Source of the DNA: Acholeplasmatales bacterium | GTDB lineage: Bacteria > Bacillota_I > Bacilli_A > Acholeplasmatales > Anaeroplasmataceae | DNA length: 13,389 nt | Assembly (NCBI GenBank): GCA_016282815.1 | Contig: JAEELU010000108.1 | Span: 1 to 13,389, forward strand | Reading direction: 5' to 3' | In this document: positions 8,435 through 13,389 of the stretch, piece by piece | Layout of the letters: the number at the start of each line of letters is the position of its first letter | How positions within the stretch are numbered: the first letter of the stretch is position 1 | Made by a program: the position numbers and the translations under genes | Notes under the pieces: generated by a model | Databases searched by the model: none | What the model was told of the DNA's origin: nothing | What the model saw: the letters and a program-made list of their open reading frames with translations, nothing else

Positions 8435-9025
8435 CTAAAAACCTAATAAATTTCTAAAGCCTATCGTATAAAACTCATTTATTTCCTTACAAATATTAAA
8501 TAATTCCTCCCTCGTTAAATCTTTATCAATCAAATTTAGATATGCTTCTAAATATGAATCTAATAAAATTCTAAAGGATAGATGATTAAATTTCTTAATC
8601 TCATATCCCTCTTTTTTCATGCTTTCGAGATATTTTATAGTTGCGTCAAATTCATAATTAATAATAAAGTCCTTAAACCAGGCTTTTCTTTCACTAACAA
8701 CTAGCTTTACTAAATCACTATATTCACCAAACAATAATTCATATTGAAAATTTCCGTTATTCTCAAAGCTCCACATCTCAGATAAATTTGCATTTTTTAA
8801 ATATTCGTTATCTGCTTTTTCGATATAGCTAGCTGTTTCATTAAAATATGTAACTAATGGATTTATAACAGCCTCAAACATTTCTTCTTTGTTCTTAAAA
8901 TGTCTATATATAGCAGTTGCGGTTATATGACATTTTGAAGCAATAGTCCTAAGTGATGCGTTAGTATATCCTTTTGATAAAAACTCTTCTTTTGATATTT
9001 TTAATATAAGATCCTTTGTTTCCAT
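8435..9025 (-). CDS. TetR/AcrR-family transcriptional regulator
   Basis: A 196-residue protein of typical TetR length. The N-terminal helix-turn-helix lies at about residues 24-48 (SLRTIASKCHITATAIYRHF followed by KNKEEM), the hallmark of the family. The remaining 145 or so residues form the variable, helical ligand and dimer domain, which has no recognisable ligand class. It is first in an operon with two ABC half-transporters; its TAG overlaps the ribosome binding site of the next gene. The ATG at 9025 follows AAGGAGG by four bases. Its promoter carries two dyads over the -10 and transcript start, as expected for an autorepressor. The inference is that ligand binding releases DNA and turns on the transporter pair. 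One of these dyads also occurs at the neighbouring operon, so it may control both. Confidence 0.92.
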   Translation of the reverse strand: METKDLILKISKEEFLSKGYTNASLRTIASKCHITATAIYRHFKNKEEMFEAVINPLVTYFNETASYIEKADNEYLKNANLSEMWSFENNGNFQYELLFGEYSDLVKLVVSERKAWFKDFIINYEFDATIKYLESMKKEGYEIKKFNHLSFRILLDSYLEAYLNLIDKDLTREELFNICKEINEFYTIGFRNLLGF

Positions 9026-9036
9026 TTGACCTCCTT

Positions 9037-9051
9037 GTTAACGTTGTTAAC
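9037..9051. promoter_or_regulatory. GTTAAC-N3-GTTAAC dyad at the TetR transcript start
   Basis: Two copies of the self-complementary hexamer GTTAAC separated by GTT, between the -10 box and the ribosome binding site of the TetR gene, at about +1 to +15. It is a candidate second operator. A further single GTTAAC lies at 9123-9128. Confidence 0.5.
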
Positions 9052-9052
9052 T

Positions 9053-9074
9053 ATGGTTAGTATAGACTAACCAT
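9053..9074. promoter_or_regulatory. Perfect palindromic operator over the TetR-operon -10 box
   Basis: ATGGTTAGT and ACTAACCAT form perfect 9-bp arms around ATAG. The dyad covers the -10 hexamer and part of the spacer, so a bound protein would block RNA polymerase. The core GTTAG-N6-CTAAC (9056-9071) recurs twice upstream of the DUF3793 operon with the same spacing. Confidence 0.75.
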
Positions 9075-9087
9075 TTGAATAATTCAA
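9059..9087 (-). promoter_or_regulatory. Promoter of the TetR-ABC-ABC operon
   Basis: Minus strand TTGAAT (9087-9082), exactly 17 bases, then TATACT (9064-9059). The predicted start is near 9052, giving a leader of about 27 bases before the ATG at 9025. The -10 lies inside the palindrome. Confidence 0.75.
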
Positions 9088-9136
9088 TAGGTATAAATAA
9101 AGTGTGAATATTATTTGCTTTTGTTAACATGACATT

Positions 9137-9166
9137 TAAAAAACAGGAATTTACTCCTGTTTTTTA
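9137..9166. terminator. Terminator after the ABC permease, symmetrical
   Basis: AAAAAACAGGA and TCCTGTTTTTT form an 11-bp perfect stem around a 6-base loop, and an outer T/A pair extends it to 12. It begins 5 bases after the TAG of the permease gene. The A and T runs make it able to work on either strand. It separates the DUF3793 operon from the TetR promoter. Confidence 0.9.
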
Positions 9167-9170
9167 TCCA

Positions 9171-11429
9171 CTATAATGTATTATCCTTAAGTGCTAATGC
9201 TAGATTAATCTTTGATATCTTTCTTGACTCAATTAGGTATACCAGCAAGAAGGCACCAATACCTATTCCAAATATTACTGGATATAAATATGGAGCGATA
9301 TAGAAATCTAGCCATCCACTCATCTTACTCTTTAATACAATATCCCATGCAAGCTTAATAAAGAATTGAGCTATAAATGTAGATATTACTAATGAAATAA
9401 TTGTTATAATTCCTGTTGATACATTATATATTTTGTTAATATCAAATGTCTTATAGCCTACTATCTTAAGCATAGATATTTGATTTTGATTCTTCTCTAT
9501 TACTATCTTAGCAAGTAGGAATATTAATAACGCAAACAATATAACAGAAATTACAGTAAATAGGATAAATACTCTACCCATTGAATCTGCTAATTGATTA
9601 GAAACAACAATTAAATCATCTAATGATATTATCTTATATACATATTCATCACTAATATCTAGCTTATTATCAGAAAAATATGATGTTAAATAATCATCAA
9701 ATGTTTCCTTAAATAGATTAGCATCCATAAATATAACTAGAGTACCTGTTGTTTGATAAACACCATCTACAGTAAATTTATAATTATTATCATTATATTT
9801 TTCATCTAATCTAATAATACTATTATTATCAAATCCGTATTTAGATTTTAAATCTGATGAAACAATAACCATGTTTTGATTTTCAATATTTAGATTCTTT
9901 AGATATTTAGAATTATCGCCATATTTTTCAAGTCCAAATAGCATAATCTGATCATTCTTATAATCAATAGTTTTTACATATAGCTTTTCTCCATCTAGGT
10001 TATCCATATCCATCTTTAGTATTGTTTGATATGGTGCTATTTGTGACTTAATTACCTCATCCTTATAGTGTGTAAGTAGTGGATCCATCATTAGTCCAAA
10101 TAATAGGATAATTGAGGCTAATAATGTACCAAAGAATAAGGCTATATATGTTCCCTTATTTTGTAATATTACTCTCATTTGAAATCTAGAAATGAAATTA
10201 ATTCTATGGCTTAGCTTCATTACCTTCTTATTCTTCTTGGTTATCAATTGATTTCTAAGTAGATTAAGGCTTGGTATTAATAATACTCTTAATATTACTA
10301 GGAAATTAATAATTAATACCATTACTATTGGTAATATTGTTGTATATATCAACGCCTTTGGATTATAGAAGGTTGTATATAAAGGTAAGGAATATGAATG
10401 ATAATATAGATTAACTAAATATGTTTTTAGGAATGTATAAGCAAGTATATTACCAAATACTCCTGCTAGTAATGTTATTAATGTTGGTAATATTAAGTAC
10501 TGAACTAATAATTCTCTATTCTTATATCCCATTGCCTTAAGGGTACCAATAGATTTAGCTTCACCCTCGATTTGACTCTTAATTGATAAAGCGAACACAA
10601 ATGCTAAACCAAATACGATGATAGCACCAAACACTAGCATCATTGTTAAATCACCCTCTAAATCCTTGATGGTGAATTTAATTGCTTGATTATCCTCTTT
10701 AGCAAGTAGGGTATCTAGTCTATTACCATTTGTTAAAAGCTTTGCATAAATATTCTTAGTTAGCTCTGATGTTTTGTCGTGAGCCTCCTTATCATTTAAT
10801 CTTTTTGGTAATAAATAAGCATAATTATAAATTAAATTATCGTTTGTAAATGAATCAAAGGCTTCATCAGATACTAATGATATGGAAAACTTATTAGCAT
10901 CAAACATTGAATCAGTATTATTTTTAAATAATGCTGAATAATCAAATAAGGAAATAGTTGATGTAACCTTAAATTCCTTATTAGATATTTTAACAATATC
11001 TCCTACTTTGATTTTATTATTATCACAATATAATCTATCAAGTGCAATTTCATTTTTAGCATTAGGTAATACTCCTTCATGGATACACCATTTATTAATG
11101 TAGGCTCTATCGCTTGATTTATATAATCTAATTGTGTGTGAGCTATCTGTTAGCTCATCCTTGTAATTAAGCTTATAGATTGTGATGTTTTCATCAGCTT
11201 CTATTGTTTTAAATAATTCATCATCAATTACATTAACTGAAGAAAAGTGGCCATCCTCAAGCTTATAATTTTCTATACCCTCATAATATGTTTTTATCAT
11301 TGAATCATTGCCAATCATATAGCCACTACATAGGGCTATTGGTAATGTTAGGAATAAAAACATAACGATGTATTTAATGATATCCTTTTTAAATTCTCTT
11401 GGTAATCTTTTAAATAATGGATTTCTCAT
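9171..11429 (-). CDS. Large FtsX/MacB-type ABC transporter permease
   Basis: A 752-residue permease with about eight membrane helices. The layout is TM1 at 20-40, an extracellular domain (about 41-260), a first FtsX-like block of three helices (about 263-390), another helix at 427-447, a second extracellular domain (about 450-615) and a second FtsX block (about 618-732). The conserved cytoplasmic coupling segments appear twice, as SIGTLKAMGYKNREL (about 293-307) and ISMLKIVGYKTFDI (about 651-664), showing an internal duplication. The N-terminus (RLPREFKKD) is typical of this permease type in Bacillota. Its start overlaps the TGA of the ATPase gene in ATGA, implying translational coupling. Such transporters often move or sense peptides, lipids or lipoproteins rather than pump small solutes through the membrane. 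The substrate is unknown. Confidence 0.9.
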   Translation of the reverse strand: MRNPLFKRLPREFKKDIIKYIVMFLFLTLPIALCSGYMIGNDSMIKTYYEGIENYKLEDGHFSSVNVIDDELFKTIEADENITIYKLNYKDELTDSSHTIRLYKSSDRAYINKWCIHEGVLPNAKNEIALDRLYCDNNKIKVGDIVKISNKEFKVTSTISLFDYSALFKNNTDSMFDANKFSISLVSDEAFDSFTNDNLIYNYAYLLPKRLNDKEAHDKTSELTKNIYAKLLTNGNRLDTLLAKEDNQAIKFTIKDLEGDLTMMLVFGAIIVFGLAFVFALSIKSQIEGEAKSIGTLKAMGYKNRELLVQYLILPTLITLLAGVFGNILAYTFLKTYLVNLYYHSYSLPLYTTFYNPKALIYTTILPIVMVLIINFLVILRVLLIPSLNLLRNQLITKKNKKVMKLSHRINFISRFQMRVILQNKGTYIALFFGTLLASIILLFGLMMDPLLTHYKDEVIKSQIAPYQTILKMDMDNLDGEKLYVKTIDYKNDQIMLFGLEKYGDNSKYLKNLNIENQNMVIVSSDLKSKYGFDNNSIIRLDEKYNDNNYKFTVDGVYQTTGTLVIFMDANLFKETFDDYLTSYFSDNKLDISDEYVYKIISLDDLIVVSNQLADSMGRVFILFTVISVILFALLIFLLAKIVIEKNQNQISMLKIVGYKTFDINKIYNVSTGIITIISLVISTFIAQFFIKLAWDIVLKSKMSGWLDFYIAPYLYPVIFGIGIGAFLLVYLIESRKISKINLALALKDNTL

Positions 11430-12124
11430 AATTCAAGATCACTTGCCTTTACCTTATCAATATTCTTATCTATTGATTTTATTCTGCCATCCTTTAGTCT
11501 GATGATGGTATCTGCCATTTTAGCAATGTTCTCATTATGAGTTACCATAATAATAGATGTGTTATATTTTTCCTTTACCTTTTCAATTAATTCAAGTATT
11601 TGTTTAGAGGTATCACTGTCTAAGGCTCCTGTTGGCTCATCGCATAATAACAAATTTGGATTTTTTATTATTGCACGTCCGATTGAAGTACGTTGCTGTT
11701 GACCACCTGAAAGCTGTGCAGGGATTTTGTCCTCATGCTTCTTTAGGCCTAGAACATATAATAGCTCCTCAATGTCTAAATGATTCTTTGATAGATAAGA
11801 GCCTACCTCTATATTTTCTCTTACTGTCAGATTTGGTATTAAATTATAGCTTTGAAATACATAACCAAGATTCTTTCTTCTATAGGCTATTCTCTCACGC
11901 TCTGACATATTTTCTATGTACTCGTTATCGATTCCTACACGACCTGAATCTAATGTGTCTATTCCACCGATAATATTTAATAGCGTTGATTTACCTGAGC
12001 CTGATGGTCCAAGTAGTACAACCATTTCACCCTTATTAACCTGGAATGATATGCCCTTTAATACCTGAAATCTATTTTCTCCTTCTCCATATGACTTTTC
12101 AATGTTCTCAATCTCAATAAACAT
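11426..12124 (-). CDS. ABC transporter ATP-binding protein (LolD/MacB type)
   Basis: A stand-alone ATPase of 232 residues counted from the ATG at 12124. Walker A GPSGSGKS 39-46, Q-loop Gln91 in FQSYNLIP, signature LSGGQQQR 138-145, Walker B LLLCDEPT with Glu163, and H-loop His196 are all canonical. The FQSYNLIP and DEPTGALD wording is typical of the LolD/MacB class that powers FtsX-type permeases, matching the next gene. A TTG at 12139 would add five residues, but it lies inside the GGGAGGAG ribosome binding site that serves the ATG, so ATG 12124 is chosen. It follows the flavodoxin gene by 24 bases and overlaps the permease start by 4 bp, so it belongs to the same operon. It acts at the cytoplasmic face of the membrane. 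Confidence 0.93.
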   Translation of the reverse strand: MFIEIENIEKSYGEGENRFQVLKGISFQVNKGEMVVLLGPSGSGKSTLLNIIGGIDTLDSGRVGIDNEYIENMSERERIAYRRKNLGYVFQSYNLIPNLTVRENIEVGSYLSKNHLDIEELLYVLGLKKHEDKIPAQLSGGQQQRTSIGRAIIKNPNLLLCDEPTGALDSDTSKQILELIEKVKEKYNTSIIMVTHNENIAKMADTIIRLKDGRIKSIDKNIDKVKASDLEL

Positions 12125-12148
12125 AATCTCTCCTCCCAATTAGAAAGC

Positions 12149-12547
12149 TTATATATTTAACGCACCAATAAACTCCTGATAATCACTATCGATAATATCA
12201 GATGCACCTCCATTAACTATTAGTCCCTTAGTAACTAGGTTAGCACCTACCTCGGCCTCCCAGTTTCTCATCCATTCGCCATCACCCCAGCCGTATGAAC
12301 CAAATAGGGCAACCTTTTTATCACCAATTTCAGCCATAATAGCATCATAAATTGGTCTAAATTCAGTATCCTCAAGCTCCTCTGCTCCCATTGCAGGACA
12401 ACCAAAGATAATTAAGTCATTAGCTAATACATCATCAATTGATGCACTGTTAATATTTACCACATCGCATGATAAATCACCTGCTATCTTATTAGCAATC
12501 TCCTCAGTATTTCCTGTTCCACTCCAATAAACTACAATCTTTTTCAT
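12149..12547 (-). CDS. Short-chain flavodoxin, clostridial type
   Basis: A 132-residue FMN electron carrier. SGTGNT at 9-14 is the phosphate-binding loop; GCPAMGAEELED at 49-60 and GSYGWGDGEWM at 83-93 are the two loops that sandwich the isoalloxazine ring. The wording is very close, from memory, to the short flavodoxins of Clostridium. No insertion of the long-chain type is present. An ATG two codons upstream (12553) lies only two bases from AAGGAG, whereas ATG 12547 has a normal eight-base gap and is preferred. Flavodoxin replaces ferredoxin under iron limitation in many bacteria. It lies second in an operon after DUF3793, 16 bases downstream of it, and ahead of an ABC transporter. The redox partner is unknown. 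Confidence 0.93.
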   Translation of the reverse strand: MKKIVVYWSGTGNTEEIANKIAGDLSCDVVNINSASIDDVLANDLIIFGCPAMGAEELEDTEFRPIYDAIMAEIGDKKVALFGSYGWGDGEWMRNWEAEVGANLVTKGLIVNGGASDIIDSDYQEFIGALNI

Positions 12548-12563
12548 AAACATTTCTCCTTCT

Positions 12564-13097
12564 TTATCTCATAAAATTTTCAATAGGAAAGCCTTTATTT
12601 AGCATTCTTATTACTGCATTTCTACATTTTGTGAATCTATCAAATATTTCCTTCTTCTCTTGAACATTTGAATAAACCTTCCAGTAGCCAACATATAAGC
12701 ATTTCTTTCCATCGATATATGATTTAATATCCTGTAAATCATATCCTAAAAATACGCCAATCTCATGAGGGAATGAATCATTAGCCATTCTTTCCTTAAG
12801 ATCATCAAGCATAGTGTCTACACTTTCTGTATTATAGCCAATGCTATCTAAAAATGACTTATTATCATCCTTAAATAAATACTTTTCTAATACCTTTCTT
12901 CTATAGACTAGTATTAGAGCATTAACTCCATCATTCTTTAATACACAAAAGCATAAATTAGGATATTTCTTATTTAGCTCATCTATCTCCTCATATAGCT
13001 CATCATTTATCTTTATGTTGATAAGGTTTGATGCCTTAATTCCACATATAGCTGGTGATGAATGGATAGCAAGCATATTCTGTAATAGGCTGCTCAT
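12564..13097 (-). CDS. DUF3793 family protein
   Basis: A 177-residue soluble protein without signal peptide or membrane helix. The block PHEIGVFLGY at 110-119, followed by CLYVGYWKVY at 133-142 and a later Cys158, matches the DUF3793 family as I remember it, as does an N-terminal segment ending in CGIKASNL. The biochemical function is unknown. These genes are frequently found beside flavodoxin genes in Bacillota, as here, which suggests a role in iron-poor or redox metabolism (inference). It is the first gene of a four-gene operon. The ATG at 13097 follows AAAGGAG by eight bases and the leader contains a GTTAG-N6-CTAAC dyad. Confidence 0.8.
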   Translation of the reverse strand: MSSLLQNMLAIHSSPAICGIKASNLINIKINDELYEEIDELNKKYPNLCFCVLKNDGVNALILVYRRKVLEKYLFKDDNKSFLDSIGYNTESVDTMLDDLKERMANDSFPHEIGVFLGYDLQDIKSYIDGKKCLYVGYWKVYSNVQEKKEIFDRFTKCRNAVIRMLNKGFPIENFMR

Positions 13098-13113
13098 AAA
13101 AATCTCTCCTTTG

Positions 13114-13129
13114 GTTAGTGTAAGCTAAC
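13114..13129. promoter_or_regulatory. GTTAG-N6-CTAAC dyad in the DUF3793 leader
   Basis: GTTAG, TGTAAG, CTAAC: perfect 5-bp arms, located at about +1 to +17 of the predicted transcript and just upstream of the ribosome binding site. Its centre is 41 bp (about four helical turns) from the dyad over the -35. Confidence 0.65.
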
Positions 13130-13136
13130 TATAAAT

Positions 13137-13165
13137 ATAATATCATTTATTGCAGTTAGAGTCAA
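13137..13165 (-). promoter_or_regulatory. Promoter of the DUF3793-flavodoxin-ABC operon
   Basis: Minus strand TTGACT (13165-13160), 17 bases, then TATTAT (13142-13137) preceded by TGA, an extended -10. This is one of the best promoter matches in the window. The -35 is exactly the six-base centre of a GTTAG-N6-CTAAC dyad. Confidence 0.8.
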
Positions 13166-13171
13166 CTAACT
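13154..13171. promoter_or_regulatory. Palindromic operator over the DUF3793-operon -35 box
   Basis: AGTTAG, AGTCAA, CTAACT: perfect 6-bp arms whose centre is the -35 hexamer of the operon promoter. A bound protein would exclude RNA polymerase. The layout resembles, from memory, the SloR/PsaR (DtxR/MntR-family) sites of streptococci, which also enclose a TTGACT-like core, but a TetR site is equally possible. Confidence 0.7.
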
Positions 13172-13192
13172 TTTATACAAAAAATTAGATAA

Positions 13193-13223
13193 GGAAAATC
13201 AAGTATTAATTTAATAATTTTCC
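13193..13223. repeat. Weak AT-rich dyad in the intergenic region
   Basis: GGAAAAT and ATTTTCC (7-bp arms) enclose an inner TATTA/TAATA dyad. No T-run follows, so it is not a clear terminator. It lies between the transposase-tail terminator and the DUF3793 promoter; its function is unknown and chance is possible in AT-rich DNA. Confidence 0.3.
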
Positions 13224-13255
13224 ATATCGATTAACGTATTTAATAAAGCCAAGAC

Positions 13256-13282
13256 AAAAAATCCTCAAGAATTGAGGTTTTT
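13256..13282. terminator. Terminator downstream of the transposase-like tail
   Basis: CCTCAA, loop GAA, TTGAGG: a 6-bp stem flanked by A-run and T-run. On the minus strand it is followed by ATTTTTT, so it would end transcription coming from the right-hand gene about 30 bases after its stop. The plus-strand T-run makes it potentially bidirectional. Confidence 0.7.
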
Positions 13283-13308
13283 GAAAAAATGATGTATAAT
13301 ACTATTGG

Positions 13309-13389
13309 TTATTTAAATAAACAACCATTTTTACATAGTGAATGAATTATTCTTAATAGTTTATTCATAGAAGCTACTAAGGCAGAACG
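13309..13389 (-). CDS. C-terminal tail of a transposase-like protein, IS110-like (partial)
   Basis: An open frame enters from the right edge and gives 26 residues before TAA. It contains MNKLLRII, then HSLCKNGCLFK. This helix, with the pattern of small and basic residues and a K-N-G turn close to the end, looks like the C-terminus of IS110-family transposases (Transposase_20 region). The call rests on memory of that family and on a very short segment; another protein is possible. The terminator just downstream supports a genuine gene end. No terminal inverted repeat is visible, which IS110 elements usually lack. It is too short to tell whether the element is intact. Confidence 0.45.
   Translation of the reverse strand, partial: RSALVASMNKLLRIIHSLCKNGCLFK

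Noticed and set aside
11632..11973. Plus-strand open frame of 113 codons
   Set aside because: Antisense to the ABC ATPase between its Walker A and Walker B motifs; composition and lack of start signals mark it as a shadow.
13272..13300. Plus-strand promoter TTGAGG-17-TATAAT pointing right
   Set aside because: The -35 would be the arm of a terminator hairpin and the region downstream is the end of an opposite-strand gene with only short plus-strand frames; likely chance in AT-rich DNA.
13098..13308. Riboswitch or T-box in the DUF3793 leader
   Set aside because: The predicted leader is only about 30 bases and holds an operator-like dyad; there is no room for an aptamer, and the weak dyad at 13193-13223 lies upstream of the promoter.
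1..13389. CRISPR array, tRNA or rRNA genes
   Set aside because: No regularly spaced direct repeats, no cloverleaf-like segments and no rRNA-like GC-rich stretches were seen on either strand.

Overview
The window is strongly AT-rich (roughly 30% G+C by eye) and every recognisable gene lies on the minus strand, so transcription runs from high to low coordinates. Strong AAGGAGG-type ribosome binding sites, -35/-10 promoters (several with an extended TGn -10), hairpin plus T-run terminators, a clostridial-type short flavodoxin and a DUF3793 protein point to a low-GC Bacillota, plausibly an anaerobic gut lineage. TGG is used for Trp and TGA occurs as a stop, so the standard bacterial code applies. 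The species cannot be told from the sequence alone.

Layout in the direction of transcription. (1) 13389-13309: C-terminal tail of a transposase-like protein (IS110-like by eye) running in from outside the window, followed by a terminator. (2) 13097-9171: a four-gene operon of a DUF3793 protein, a flavodoxin, an ABC ATPase and a large FtsX/MacB-type permease. It has a good promoter with two GTTAG-N6-CTAAC dyads and ends in a strong hairpin. (3) 9025-4951: a TetR-family regulator followed by two full-length ABC exporter-fold half-transporters. Its promoter carries the same GTTAG-N6-CTAAC dyad over the -10 plus a second GTTAAC dyad at the probable transcript start, and it ends in a hairpin nearly identical to the previous one. 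(4) 4840-4166: a six-span membrane protein with its own extended -10, whose stop codon lies inside its terminator. (5) 4060 to beyond base 1: the first 1353 codons of a nonribosomal peptide synthetase, C-A-PCP-C(partial), with its own promoter.

How they may work together. Operons 2 and 3 share an operator-like sequence placed over core promoter elements, so one repressor probably controls both. The candidates are the encoded TetR protein or a DtxR/MntR-type metalloregulator encoded elsewhere. Flavodoxin commonly replaces ferredoxin when iron is scarce, and DUF3793 genes are, from memory, often found beside flavodoxin genes. ABC half-transporter pairs of this general type include exporters and the siderophore importers IrtAB/YbtPQ. 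Together with the NRPS this allows a hypothesis of a metal-responsive peptide synthesis and transport locus. The NRPS promoter shows no copy of the shared operator, so co-regulation with the NRPS is not shown. No intergenic stretch exceeds 300 bases; the longest (13098-13308) holds the operon 2 promoter, its operators, a weak dyad and a terminator.
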